Shown here piece after piece: positions 10,958 to 20,210 of a stretch of DNA of 64,000 nt (its first letter is position 1; each line of letters opens with the position of its first letter). Position numbers and translations under genes: made by a program. The notes below the pieces were generated by a model, which saw only the letters and a list, made by a program, of their open reading frames with translations, searched no databases and had not been told where the DNA came from. Source of the DNA: Cohnella faecalis (lineage in GTDB: Bacteria; Bacillota; Bacilli; Paenibacillales; Paenibacillaceae); assembly GCF_003570905.1 (NCBI RefSeq), contig NZ_QXJM01000030.1, forward strand, positions 1 through 64,000, read 5' to 3'.

Positions 10958-11126
10958 ATTCATTGGACCTGATCTCGGCGTTTGCATATTAGCCGGATAC
11001 ATCCGCACCACCTAAGCGGATTGCATCCGTCTCTCTGAGACTTCTTAAGGTAGTGGTATGTCGTGAATACAAGAACCAGAACGTTAAGCGTAAGTAATGC
11101 AAATTAATTAATGGGCGGCTGATAAT

Positions 11127-11759
11127 ATGCCATACACTTTAGAACAGTGGAATAAAAGAATTGGCGGTAGAACAGACTTATCAACTTATATTACTCATTT
11201 AACAAGGGCTACAAGCGATCTAACTACTGGCAAGGTTTTAATGAAAATTTTATCAGATCAAAAAATAATAGGTAGTAATCCAGGGTCTCCTGGTTTTATA
11301 GTTGGAAATAACCCCGCAGTATGCTTTCAAGACACTCCACTTTTATCATTGGGTCAGAATATACTTCATGAACAAGATTATAGAAAACAAATGGAAAAAA
11401 GTGGTGTGCCAAAAGTGAAAGTACGTTATCTACCATATGGATTAGCTTTCCGAAAAGTATATGCGTATAACAAAGGAGCTCGACCTGTTATTTATGAGTC
11501 AACAGAACTAGCAAAAACTCTACTTCCAGAAGAAGAACATTGGAGAATTGTAAATTTTAATTTGAGCAATAAAGAAAATATTATTGATTGGACCCATGAG
11601 CGTGAGTGGAGAATAAAAGGAGATTTCGAATTTCAATTATCTGAAGCGGTGTTATTGGTTTCCAATGAAACCGCATATAAATGGTTCATTGACAATGATA
11701 ATAAAAACTTACTTAAGAAGCTTGCTGGTGTGGTATGTCTAAGAGCAGTAATTTTTTAA
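11127..11759 (+). CDS. AbiGi/DUF2971-like protein, defence candidate
   Basis: 210-residue soluble protein starting at ATG 11127. Landmarks are YITHLTR near the start, CFQDTPLLSL, RYLPYGLAFRKVYAYNKGA, RPVIYES, and DWTHEREWRIKGDFEF. The order 'CF.D.P... GLAF.K..... GA.PV.Y ... EREWR' is shared by AbiGi and DUF2971-type proteins, which occur in abortive-infection and toxin-antitoxin loci. I cannot tell AbiGi from DUF2971 by eye. AT-rich, flanked by other defence-like genes. Confidence 0.5.
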   Translation: MPYTLEQWNKRIGGRTDLSTYITHLTRATSDLTTGKVLMKILSDQKIIGSNPGSPGFIVGNNPAVCFQDTPLLSLGQNILHEQDYRKQMEKSGVPKVKVRYLPYGLAFRKVYAYNKGARPVIYESTELAKTLLPEEEHWRIVNFNLSNKENIIDWTHEREWRIKGDFEFQLSEAVLLVSNETAYKWFIDNDNKNLLKKLAGVVCLRAVIF

Positions 11760-11804
11760 TAACCAATAGATTTAGTGGGTTAAAAGGGCAAACTCACGCT
11801 CTAT

Positions 11805-13311
11805 TTACCCTTTCAATTTAGATAATGCCTCGTCTGTAAAGCTTAGAAAAGCTTCTTTGAGAAAGGGGATGGTTGTATTTTCTATTTCAAGATAACGATA
11901 CCAATCACCCATTAGGAAGTAATTCGCATTTTCTAAACGATTGTTGAATATTTCAAAATAGTTTTCACTTTTCTCTTGCGAGTATTTAAGAAGCAACTCT
12001 AGTTCATGAACTGATAAGATTTGCGGTTTAAACTGAAAACATTTTTTGAAATCAATTTGCTCCGATTTCATATTCGGTTCAATGTTATTGACATAGTACC
12101 ATTCAGAATTCGCTAAGTATAACTGCTTATACGTTATTACTGCTGATATAATTTTTTTATGCTGTTGATCACCGATTAGTTGATTGAATATACCTTCTTT
12201 AATCATTTGAGCTGTAGAACATAACTGATCAAAGCCAGTGCTTATTTTTTTAGAGGAATTATCTGATTTCATAGAGTTTTCCGTAGCAATATATGCACTA
12301 TACTCGATACCTTTACACTCGATTAGAAATATATAATCTTCAAATACCATCATTACATCACATATCTTTTTCTGAGTATATTGTCTTAATTGATTCTCGG
12401 CATAAATTTGCTCAGGGGAAACAAATTCTCTAAGGAGATTAACGATGTATCGTTCAAAATTATGTCCGAATTCCATTCCAAAGTCGCTTGGTAACCCTTT
12501 TTGCAAATATCAAATATTCCTTCTGCTGCTCTACTCATAAATAACTCCTGATGAATTACTAGATAATCTGTCTCATTTATTCTGAGCATTGGTTTGTCCA
12601 CGAATACCCCTCGAAGATATGTCTCATAGAATAACACAAAAGTCGAGCCGATTTTATTTTCAATTTGATTATTAAAGTCTTTAACATCGGTAGGAGTAAC
12701 GAAGTTTTGTTGAAAAAATGAGTTGATAGCTAGATCTGATGCTATTTTCTGTTTGGAATTGATATAATAAAGCGGTGAAATGATTTTGGGTTTATTATCG
12801 GCTATATAAGCATAAATGGCAAAACCAATAAGAAACCAATCATGAAAGGTCATATTAAACGTATCTTTGAAATATTTTTCACTTTTCGGATAATTACTTT
12901 TATTAAAAAGTAATATTGATCTTCCCAGCGAATTTGTACTGTGGCCCATTGCAATGAAAGTTGCTGCCTTGCCATATTAACAAAAAATGGTTCGACGCCA
13001 TCGTCTTTTGTCAAAAAATATTCTGCTACAGGATCAAAATATTGTCTGTAGTGATTTAGAATGCGCTGAAGTTTTATTTCGGTAAGTATATCATTTCGAT
13101 TAGAATTATAATAACTGCAATTGGCTTGAATCGAGTGCATTAGAAAATGTATTGGATATCGTCCCATATGTTTTCTATTTACGAATACCTCATTAATAAT
13201 GTTAGAGACAATAACTGCATAATGTGTTGGATTGTATTTTTTAAGTAGCGATTGAAGCCCCTCACGAAAGACATCAGCTTTATGTTTTAATTTATAATCC
13301 TCATTATTCAT
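11805..13311 (-). CDS. Unknown protein with C-terminal PD-(D/E)XK-like nuclease motif (two apparent frameshifts)
   Basis: Three overlapping minus-strand frames form one gene of about 500 residues. Adding one base to the A run at about 12498-12502 and one to the G run at about 12943-12947 (plus-strand positions) restores continuity. ATG 13311 has AGGAGAG upstream. The N-terminal two thirds are unrecognised. The C-terminal third contains E-rich QIYAENQLRQY, then CDVMMVFEDYIFLIECKGIEY, i.e. D-(about 12)-ECK, the spacing of a PD-(D/E)XK nuclease core. The neighbours are defence-like, so an effector nuclease is a fair guess; not proven. Confidence 0.5.
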
Positions 13312-13448
13312 GTCACTCTCTCCTAAAAAAGGACTATTACATGAGCCACTGAAATTAGTTTCGACGGCTCATGATTGGCTTTTCTGCTAAGTAAATATAA
13401 GGTTGTATATTAATGGTAAATTCATTGAAGTGTGATGGTAAACGATTT

Positions 13449-14321
13449 TCATTTACGATTTTGCACTGTGAGAGAAGCAATTGCGAGAATAAATCCAATA
13501 GCTGTTAGGTTTGCTGGCGTTCTAGAAAAATCTTGGGTTGTATTCATATAGATTAACATAATAATTCCAACAATAATTAGTAATATAATTAAAAAGGAAG
13601 GTTTAGCAATCAATCTATAAAGTTTTGAAGAAAAGCTTTGTTTCTCAGCGTTAGTCGATATTTTCTGTTTACAATTTTCTAGCGATTTTTTAATGGATAG
13701 AACCCTTGTACGATGCTCAGAAACACCATCTTCTTTCATTGTCTCCATGAGATGAATACTCTCAGCGGATAGATGAGCTTGTTTGATTTTTTTAATGAGT
13801 TCTAAAACTACCTGTTGTTCATTATTCTTCAATAACATGGAAAAATCATCTTTTATTAATTCTCTTAAATTTATAATTAATTGAATATCAGCTCTGGAAT
13901 TGGTATATATAAAAACGTTATTTAAACTCCTTTCCAATTCATACAAATATTTTATCAAGCGTCTATTAATCATCCAGATTTGTACACTCTTTTTGTTTTT
14001 ATCAATGTATTGCTGTAAAAGGTCAAAGTAAATGAATAGTTTTTCATTGAGTGCTTTTGAAGAGATTGGATCTCTCTCTGACAAAAACAAGAAAAATATA
14101 GATGAAAAAATCATGGAAATTGTTATGACAAAGAATATTGTGGCATACGATTGGTTTAAAAAACTAAATACAAATATAGATAGAATTGATAATAAACCAC
14201 AAAACAAGAATAAGAACCCGACATAAAAGAAGTAAATACTAGAATTTATACCGGACTCAATTGAAAGCTTATCCTTAGGCGTTAAAATTTTTTCAATGTA
14301 GCGTGACTCATTATTTATCAT
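13449..14321 (-). CDS. Unknown membrane protein with central cytosolic helical region
   Basis: 290 residues. Two hydrophobic helices near the N terminus (about residues 29-55 and 60-80), a long charged helical central part (about 90-235), and two more near the C terminus (about 240-262 and 268-285). No motif recognised. Its 3' end faces the start of the PD-(D/E)XK-like gene 137 bp away on the same strand, so the two may be co-transcribed. AT-rich like the rest of the island. Confidence 0.55.
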   Translation of the reverse strand: MINNESRYIEKILTPKDKLSIESGINSSIYFFYVGFLFLFCGLLSILSIFVFSFLNQSYATIFFVITISMIFSSIFFLFLSERDPISSKALNEKLFIYFDLLQQYIDKNKKSVQIWMINRRLIKYLYELERSLNNVFIYTNSRADIQLIINLRELIKDDFSMLLKNNEQQVVLELIKKIKQAHLSAESIHLMETMKEDGVSEHRTRVLSIKKSLENCKQKISTNAEKQSFSSKLYRLIAKPSFLIILLIIVGIIMLIYMNTTQDFSRTPANLTAIGFILAIASLTVQNRK

Positions 14322-14936
14322 CTACTTTTCCCCCAATTTAGACAATGATGCTTTAGAAAAGCTCTTGTTAACTACTCCGTATTATAGCGCGCGCTCTGAC
14401 AATATTATTTGATATTAAATTGTGATTCTAGCCAGAATAAGAAATCAGGATCCTTGATATGTTCGTAAACATATTCTAATCATATCAAAGATTAGGATGA
14501 AATTGGATGATTTTGTCGAATCCTCGAAGCCTTTCAATCAAAAACGGGGGAGGGGGGAGGGCTTTAAATCAACTGACTTTTGCCGGTTCTGAAAGTTGCA
14601 TCTGGAACTAGGGAGACCTTTCTTCGCACAGCGTTATAGCTCAAAGAGCGAGCCTGTAAGCCTTGAAGGGGTAAGCTGCCCTTCAAGAAAATGACGCAAT
14701 ATGAATTCGATAATTTTGATTGGCTCATACCAGCTTGGACACTGAACCCCACCAAAATGGTGGTTAAAAGTGTCTTTTTTGCTTTTTTCTATGAATTGTC
14801 GAAACGTAAAAACAGCGCCAACGAAAAAAGTCGAAAAAAAGTTCAAAAAAAGTCGAAAAATGTTGGAACGATTTCTTTTTTCGCGTGTTTATAAGGTATG
14901 AACGACAAAGACATTATAGAGAGAGAGGGACAGACA
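14322..14936. other. Divergent intergenic region, no gene seen
   Basis: 615 bp between divergent genes. It holds small dyads: ATATGTT/AACATAT around 14457-14473, CTAATC/GATTAG around 14476-14496, and a 9-bp perfect stem CTTGAAGGG/CCCTTCAAG around 14660-14690. There is also an A-rich stretch with repeats of CGAAAAAAAGT just before the next gene. No known riboswitch consensus is recognised. The base composition shifts here from AT-rich to GC-rich. Confidence 0.5.
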
Positions 14937-15440
14937 ATGAACGTACACCGTGGCAAAAAAGCTCGTAAGGCAGTGTACCGCTGGTTGTCGTTAGGGCTGT
15001 TGAGTTTGCTGCTTATTCCTTTCGGAACGACGGCTTATGCGGCATCTGGGACTTCCGTACGAGCTCTTACCGGGGCTCCTCCGTCGGAGCTTGTGGCGCC
15101 TATGAGCATCTTTAATCCGAGTCATCTTTATTTGGACAGCGGAGGTTCAAGTATTACTGCATCAACGGGCAAGGTAACGGTAGCGGCATCGACGACGGCT
15201 TTGATAGCGGTGGACTCTATCGGCATTACCTTCTACGTGCAAAAATGGAACGGAAGCTCATGGGAGACGGTCGGCTCGGGAACGACGACGGGCGGCAACA
15301 ACGCATCGTCCTACACTAATAGTCTCGCCCGCACCGTGACCTCGGGCTATTATTATCGGTCAAGAACGATTCATTGGGTTATCGAGAACGGCGTGTATGA
15401 GGAAGGGGAGCTATTCAGCAGCTCGGTGCTCGTTAGTTGA
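14937..15440 (+). CDS. Secreted DUF6147-like protein
   Basis: 167 residues from ATG 14937, preferred over ATG 14898 because GAGAGGGA lies just upstream. Clear signal peptide (WLSLGLLSLLLIPFGTTAYA, then ASG). The mature part has HLYLDSGGSSITASTGKVTV, ITFYVQKWNGSSWETV and YYYRSRTIHWV, the layout of DUF6147 proteins (short secreted beta-sandwich proteins of Bacilli). Function unknown. It overlaps the next gene by four bases, suggesting coupled translation. Confidence 0.65.
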   Translation: MNVHRGKKARKAVYRWLSLGLLSLLLIPFGTTAYAASGTSVRALTGAPPSELVAPMSIFNPSHLYLDSGGSSITASTGKVTVAASTTALIAVDSIGITFYVQKWNGSSWETVGSGTTTGGNNASSYTNSLARTVTSGYYYRSRTIHWVIENGVYEEGELFSSSVLVS

Positions 15441-15799
15441 GCGAGCATCCTTGGATTCTTGCAACAGAGCCCTCCCCAGATGCTCGCAACGTCCCGAGCG
15501 AGATGCACATCTCCATCCATTTCAAGGAGGATATGAGCCGACATACCCTTAACGCTCGCAATATACTGATCTTGGACGGCATGGACGGAGGTCGGCTGAT
15601 CTCGAACCGCTTCGCTTATCGGTACCACGCCGAAAAAAATATGCTGCAAATATACTTCAAGGATAGGGGAGACGGCTTTGCCTGCGGCAACGACATCGAA
15701 GTCATCCTGACCGGAAGAATCGCCAACGCAAGCAACGTAACGATGGATATTCCATATTCGTTTCATTTCTCGACCGCTTCCCGCTTGAGGATAGACTGA
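15437..15799 (+). CDS. Small Ig-like (Big_5/SbsA-type) domain protein
   Basis: 120 residues; TTG 15437 overlaps the preceding stop (TTGA), so it is probably translated by coupling. The sequence is one Ig-like domain: P-DARNVP near the start, ISIHFKEDMSRHTLNARNI, YHAEKNMLQIYF, EVILTGRIANAS, PYSFHF. This is the Big_5 pattern seen in S-layer-associated proteins. No signal peptide of its own, so either it stays inside or it was once fused to the upstream secreted protein. Confidence 0.55.
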   Translation: MSEHPWILATEPSPDARNVPSEMHISIHFKEDMSRHTLNARNILILDGMDGGRLISNRFAYRYHAEKNMLQIYFKDRGDGFACGNDIEVILTGRIANASNVTMDIPYSFHFSTASRLRID

Positions 15800-15800
15800 C

Positions 15801-15840
15801 ACGAACGCCCCCGATCTCCATACGGATCGGGGGCGTTCGT
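15801..15840. terminator. Bidirectional terminator between convergent genes
   Basis: Perfect 16-bp stem (15801-15816 with 15825-15840) with an 8-nt loop, located between a + gene ending at 15799 and a - gene ending at 15862. The T-tract is weak on both sides. Confidence 0.7.
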
Positions 15841-15861
15841 TGCGACCGGGCTATTGTTTGC

Positions 15862-16689
15862 TCATAGAGGCGGGGTTCGCATCCCTTCGAACATAGCGAT
15901 CATTTCGTCCGAGGAAACCTTGCCGCTCATATACACATAAATGCCGTTTCGAAACGTCTCCAGGGCGGTTAATCCATTTGTCGAGACAGTTAGGATGGCC
16001 GGACCGGTACTTAACTCGATCTTGTCGACGGAGATGCCGGTTTTTGGCGTCTTCATCGCAAGACCCGTTTCCGATTTGAATTTTTCCATTTGGACATGCA
16101 GGACATATCCGTCTTCTTTCTCGAAGTTGAACATGACGAAGCTCGATTTCTTCGAATTCTGCGTAGGACGAATGTTAACAGTGGTTCGGCTGTTTGAGTA
16201 ATTTTGCGGCAGGTACGTGAACTCGGGAACCGCGAATGTCAGCCTGCTTTGGAGCTGATCGAGCGGTACTTCAATGCCTTCGCCGAGTAATTGCCCATCT
16301 CCGCCTTGCTCCGACGGAGAAAAGTCCGGCGGAGGAGTCGTCAATGCGCCGTCCGTATGGTTATCGTCGGAACGGCCAAAAATAAAGGTGTACACTCCGC
16401 CCGGCGACTCCTTGATTGTGTCGACCAGCGGTTCGATGGCCTTCGCGGCTTGCGTGTTGCCGAAGATGACGGCTCCGAGCAGAATGGACGAAGCTACGAT
16501 TGCGACGCGCGTCAGATTGGAGCGCAGCTTCTGCTTGCGACGCAAAGCGGCTAGCTGCGGCTGCAAGGCAATCCAGGAAGGACGATGGTCATCCGGACCA
16601 AGCTCGTCTTTTGCGACGGGGGAATAATCAAAAGCCTGCTCGAACGCCTGGTCGAACAAAATATCGAATTCGGAGTCCGTTTTGTTCAC
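15862..16689 (-). CDS. Anti-sigma factor with DUF4367-like C-terminal domain
   Basis: 275 residues from GTG 16689, which overlaps the sigma-factor stop as GTGA and has GGGGG 8 nt upstream; an ATG at 16704 is an alternative. The N-terminal cytosolic part (residues 1-60) would bind the sigma factor. One transmembrane helix at about 60-80 (VAIVASSILLGAVIFG) is followed by an outside part with Pro/Gly-rich linker and a C-terminal domain (LPQNYSNSR, LETFRNGIYVYMSG, DEMIAMFEGM) resembling DUF4367. Co-translated with the ECF sigma gene; expected to hold it inactive until an envelope signal. Confidence 0.75.
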   Translation of the reverse strand: MNKTDSEFDILFDQAFEQAFDYSPVAKDELGPDDHRPSWIALQPQLAALRRKQKLRSNLTRVAIVASSILLGAVIFGNTQAAKAIEPLVDTIKESPGGVYTFIFGRSDDNHTDGALTTPPPDFSPSEQGGDGQLLGEGIEVPLDQLQSRLTFAVPEFTYLPQNYSNSRTTVNIRPTQNSKKSSFVMFNFEKEDGYVLHVQMEKFKSETGLAMKTPKTGISVDKIELSTGPAILTVSTNGLTALETFRNGIYVYMSGKVSSDEMIAMFEGMRTPPL

Positions 16690-17261
16690 TTCATTTTCCC
16701 CCATTCCTGCTGCAGTTTGTTTTTCAGACTCATTCGCGCGCGGAAGAGCTTCTGCCGAATCGTATCCTCCGTCTCGTGAAGCTCGTCCGCAATTTCTTTG
16801 TAGGAAAGCCCCTTTTTCCATTTCATCTCCAGAACGGCGCGATGATCGGGTCGCATTTCCTTGAGATGAAGGGAAATTTGCTCCTTCAAGGAGTTAAGCT
16901 CGGCTTGGAGCTCTACCGATTCCGAAGCGGCTGCGAACGGAATGCCCATGGAGATCACGCTCTCCAGACTGATGTCGGTACGATAGTTTTTCGTTTTTCG
17001 CAAATGGTTGATAACGTTATTTTTGGCGACGATCTTGATCCATGCTTTGAAGCGCGGCTCATCCAACACATCTTTGGGCGGTTTGCGGAGCGTCGTCAAG
17101 AACGTTTCCTGAATGATGTCCTCGGTGGCCGAGTGGTCGTGGATCAGCTGCATGACCGGTCGATATAAAAAGTTGTAAAACTGTTTGTAGAGCTGTTCTT
17201 GCAGCGCAGCGTTCAGTTCGTAAAAGTTCGAACCTAGCAGGAGCAACAGGTTGGTCTGCAT
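16686..17261 (-). CDS. ECF-type RNA polymerase sigma factor
   Basis: 191 residues, the usual ECF size. Region 2: YNFLYRPVMQLIHDHSATEDIIQETFL and FKAWIKIVAKNNVINHLRK. Region 4: LKEMRPDHRAVLEMKWKKGLSYKEIADEL then TEDTIRQKLFRARMSLKNKL. ATG 17261 has GGGAG about 9 nt upstream. It directs RNA polymerase to a small envelope-stress regulon and probably its own operon with the downstream anti-sigma gene. Confidence 0.9.
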   Translation of the reverse strand: MQTNLLLLLGSNFYELNAALQEQLYKQFYNFLYRPVMQLIHDHSATEDIIQETFLTTLRKPPKDVLDEPRFKAWIKIVAKNNVINHLRKTKNYRTDISLESVISMGIPFAAASESVELQAELNSLKEQISLHLKEMRPDHRAVLEMKWKKGLSYKEIADELHETEDTIRQKLFRARMSLKNKLQQEWGKMK

Positions 17262-17353
17262 GCGAGGAGTCTCCCGTTCGCGTTTTTTCCATGTCGTCTT
17301 TCATTTTATCGAATATCTGCCTAGTTATATAGAACTATTTTTTAAAGCGGCTT

Positions 17354-17382
17354 TTGTGTCGGGCAACGGTGTGCGATATGAT
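17354..17382 (+). promoter_or_regulatory. Candidate sigma-A promoter of the TVP38 gene
   Basis: TTGTGT, 17-bp spacer, TATGAT; the start codon lies about 36 bp further on behind AGGAAGG. Confidence 0.45.
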
Positions 17383-17417
17383 ACGATAAAAGGAAACATT
17401 AGGAAGGAAGTTCGAGC

Positions 17418-18113
17418 TTGCGACGTTCGACTTTGTTGAAAATAGCCGCTGCGGCAGTCGTCGTAGGCGTGCTGCTGTGGATCAATTACCAGTACTTGCG
17501 GCTTTCTCCGGAACGCATCAGGGAATGGGTCGTCTCTTTCGGATGGATTGCTCCGGTCATCTATATCGTTATGTATATCGTTCGTCCGTTCGTTCTGTTT
17601 CCGGCATCGGTTCTGTCCTTGGCGGGAGGGCTGTCGTTCGGCACATGGAAAGGGATGGCGTTCACTCTGATCGGCGCGGTAACGGGGGCGGTGCTGTCGT
17701 TTCTCGTTGCGCGGGGAGTGGTGGGCAGCGGCTTCTTCAAAGGGAAGGACGATCCTCGCATGATGAAATTGGAGCGTGCGATGGAAAGACGAGGCTTCAT
17801 GATGGTGCTCTTGCTGCGGATCGCTCCCTTCGTGCCCTTCGATTTGGTCAGCTACGCGGCGGGAGCGGCCCGAGTTCGGCTGCGGGCATTTCTGCCCGCG
17901 ACGATCATCGGGACGCTCCCCGGCACGTTCGCCTATAACTATCTGGGAGCTAGCCTGACCAAGGGCAGCTGGAAGGAATTCGCTATTGCCGGCATAGTAT
18001 TCGCCGCTGCGTTAGCCATTCCGTTCCTGCTGCGCAAAAAGGTTCAAAGAGAAGTGGAGGAGTCACCCGAGCCGACCGTTCAGAACGGAGTAGGCAGGGG
18101 AAGATTGGAGTAG
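17418..18113 (+). CDS. TVP38/TMEM64 (DedA-like) membrane protein
   Basis: 231 residues, start TTG 17418 behind AGGAAGG. Five to six membrane segments, with the family core FVLFPASVLSLAGGLSFGTWKG, LARGVVG-type loop (VARGVVGSGFF), RRGFMMVLLLRIAPFVPFDLVSYAAGA, and GTLPGTFAYNYLGASL. TVP38/SNARE-associated proteins are thought to act in lipid scrambling or transport; substrate unknown. Its last 34 bp overlap the 3' end of the convergent Gly/Pro-rich gene. Confidence 0.85.
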   Translation: MRRSTLLKIAAAAVVVGVLLWINYQYLRLSPERIREWVVSFGWIAPVIYIVMYIVRPFVLFPASVLSLAGGLSFGTWKGMAFTLIGAVTGAVLSFLVARGVVGSGFFKGKDDPRMMKLERAMERRGFMMVLLLRIAPFVPFDLVSYAAGAARVRLRAFLPATIIGTLPGTFAYNYLGASLTKGSWKEFAIAGIVFAAALAIPFLLRKKVQREVEESPEPTVQNGVGRGRLE

Positions 18114-18919
18114 TATAATTCCAGCCCGATTGTGCTGCCGGGTTGAGCCGGAGCTCCGAGCAAAGTTTGCGGTATGATGCGGCCGTTATAGAATACGCGA
18201 ACGTTAACGTTGGATAACAACCCGACCTGAATGCCGCCGATGCTTGTGATGAAGCCGCCGGGTCCGAAGCGGACCAGCCCGGTTGATTCAAGAGCTTGGC
18301 GAATCGTGATGCCCGGATAGAACGGAATGAAAGTATTCACGTTTACGCCGGGGAAAGCGGCGCCTCCCGAGATGGTTACGGCAATGAAAGCGTTCTGGCC
18401 GGGCGGAAACGGCTGGGGAGGAAACGGCCCGGGAATTGGAATTGGAATAGGGATCGGAACCGGGAACGGTCCGGGAGGAAAGGGGCCTGGCCCAGGGAAG
18501 TGCCCTGGAGGAAAAGGACCGGGTCCAGGGAATGGCGGCCTTGGAGGCGGTGGCGGCGGGAAATGACCGGGACCCCCGGGTCCGCCGGGTCCTCCGCCAG
18601 GTCCGCCAGGTCCGCCGGGACCGGGAAATGGCCCCGGACCTCCGGGACCAGGGAATTGTCCAGGTCCGCCGAGGCCTGGCGGAAGCATCCTCTGTTGCTC
18701 CTCGGGTACGACCCACCATGGAATAGGCCGGGTAGGAGTCGGCGGCTGGCTTTCGTTTTGGTGCAGACGCACCTTGACGCCTTTGGACGCCCCGGGTTTG
18801 CGCCGAGCGACGGATGAGCCCGATTTCGCTGACGTCCGCGAGGATAGCTTCGCTTTGGGCTCTTCATCGGACGCTTTACGGTTCTGATGCCGAATGTTGC
18901 CCGACCGTGGTTTCGTCAT
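18080..18919 (-). CDS. Gly/Pro-rich, collagen-like low-complexity protein
   Basis: 279 residues; ATG 18919 is chosen because GGAGGT sits 6-7 nt upstream. Basic N-terminal part (to about residue 60), then roughly 100 residues of GPGG/PFPPG repeats including a PIPIPIPIPG run, then a folded-looking tail (about residues 175-279: ITIRQALESTGLVRFGPGG, GRIIPQTLLGAPAQPGSTI) that could be a small beta-grasp or SLBB-like domain. No signal peptide. Such proteins in spore formers are often spore-surface components; this is inference. Confidence 0.6.
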   Translation of the reverse strand: MTKPRSGNIRHQNRKASDEEPKAKLSSRTSAKSGSSVARRKPGASKGVKVRLHQNESQPPTPTRPIPWWVVPEEQQRMLPPGLGGPGQFPGPGGPGPFPGPGGPGGPGGGPGGPGGPGHFPPPPPPRPPFPGPGPFPPGHFPGPGPFPPGPFPVPIPIPIPIPGPFPPQPFPPGQNAFIAVTISGGAAFPGVNVNTFIPFYPGITIRQALESTGLVRFGPGGFITSIGGIQVGLLSNVNVRVFYNGRIIPQTLLGAPAQPGSTIGLELYYSNLPLPTPF

Positions 18920-19067
18920 ATTCATACCTCCGTTGGTTATAGGCGAATGTGGAATAATGCAGGATATGCGCCCGGATCGGATCGGGTGCCATCGTGCGGC
19001 TTCTTTCCGAATAACGAATACTTCCATCAATAAAACAAACAATACGGCAACGGAGGTGGATCATGCG

Positions 19068-20014
19068 ATGGATGCGGCTCTATTCGGCTGGTTGGCGGGA
19101 AGTGTCGGAGCTGCGGTAAGCAGTGCGGGCGCGGCGGTGTACGGATTGACGGTAAAGGCTCAAAGTCCGAGACTCGTTCCGAACGAACGGCAGCCCGAGG
19201 TGCCCTTTGAGTCGGTAGAGTGGAAAAGCGGCGAGGGAACGGTGAGAGGTTGGTTTGTGCCTCATTCGCAGTCGGGTTCAGGGTCGTCGGGCTCTCGCCG
19301 ACTGTCGTCGTGTCTCACGGCTGGGGGTCCAACCGATCGCGAGTGCTTCGCTACGTTCATCCGCTTCACCGCGAAGGGTATTCCGTATTGGTGTACAATG
19401 TTCGGAGCCACGGAGACAGCGATTCGGTGAAGGCTCCATCAGGGCTGTTATTCAGGGACGATCTCCAATCCGCGCTCCGTTATTTGGAGGGGCGTGAAGA
19501 CGTGGACAAACAGCGGATCGGTGTGCTCGGTCATTCGCTGGGCGGTTTTGGCGCCGTATTGGCGTTGGACGAAGGAGCTCCGATCAGAGCGCTCGTAACC
19601 GACTCGATGCCGGTCCGCTTCGCGACGATGGTCGAAGCCGAGCTTCGCAGACGCAAGCTGCCCGCTTTTCCGCTGGCGCATATCATTCCGGAAATTATGG
19701 TCAGACGAAGCCGAATACCAAGCGCCTTGGTAAAACGGGCGAATCCCGCAGCCATATTGGAAGACAACGCGAGCGGCAAGCGCGTTCCGGTCATGCTCGT
19801 CCATTCCAGAGGCGATTCGATTATCCCGCCTGCCGAGCTGAACCATGTTCTGGCCCGCGTTCCCGATGCGAACCATTTGTTTGTGGATGTGGACGGCCAT
19901 AGCGCATCCGAGCAAGATCCCGCTTTTTGGCCCGCCGTGACCGGCTTTTTCAAGGAATACTTAAGCATTCGGGAAGAGGCGGTCGATAAGCAGGGTGACT
20001 ATGCTTCCGTATGA
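19068..20014 (+). CDS. Alpha/beta hydrolase (one apparent frameshift)
   Basis: About 315 residues when one G is restored to the run at 19289-19291. ATG 19068 has GGAGGTG upstream. N-terminal hydrophobic segment (LFGWLAGSVGAAVSSAGAAVYG), then VVVSHGWGSNRS (oxyanion loop), GHSLGGFGA with the nucleophile Ser, HSRGDSIIPPAEL (acid) and a late His (VDGHSASEQ). This is the BAAT/dipeptidyl-peptidase-like hydrolase type common in Bacilli. Substrate unknown. Confidence 0.75.
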
Positions 20015-20043
20015 AAGCGCGACTTGTGCGTTGGAGAATAGAT

Positions 20044-20086
20044 GCCAGCCGGTTCCTCCGATGAGGGGGGCCGGCTTTTTATATAT
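20044..20086 (+). terminator. Terminator of the hydrolase gene
   Basis: AGCCGG...CCGGCT stem extended by G-T pairs, followed by TTTTT. Confidence 0.75.
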
Positions 20087-20090
20087 TCTA

Positions 20091-20119
20091 TTGACAAATC
20101 GGAAGGTCTTTCATAAAAT
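20091..20119 (+). promoter_or_regulatory. Sigma-A promoter of the LacI/esterase operon
   Basis: Consensus TTGACA (20091-20096), exactly 17 bp, then TAAAAT (20114-20119). The two palindromic operators follow immediately downstream. Confidence 0.85.
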
Positions 20120-20122
20120 CGA

Positions 20123-20152
20123 CTTAATCGATTAAGCCCTTAACCGGTTAAG
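20123..20152. promoter_or_regulatory. Two tandem LacI-type operators
   Basis: CTTAATCGATTAAG (20123-20136) and CTTAACCGGTTAAG (20139-20152) are both perfect 14-bp palindromes with the central CG of LacI-family sites, centres 16 bp apart. They cover the transcription start region, so binding of the LacI protein encoded just downstream would repress its own operon. Confidence 0.8.
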
Positions 20153-20210
20153 TTAAGCCGAATTTCGAGTGTCGCCTCTTTCGACTAGAGAAACAAGGAC
20201 AGGGATAAGC

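Noticed and set aside
14560..14700. Riboswitch (c-di-GMP or other) before the DUF6147 gene
   Set aside because: Some hairpins, but none of the conserved cores I know could be matched; over 230 bp from the start codon.
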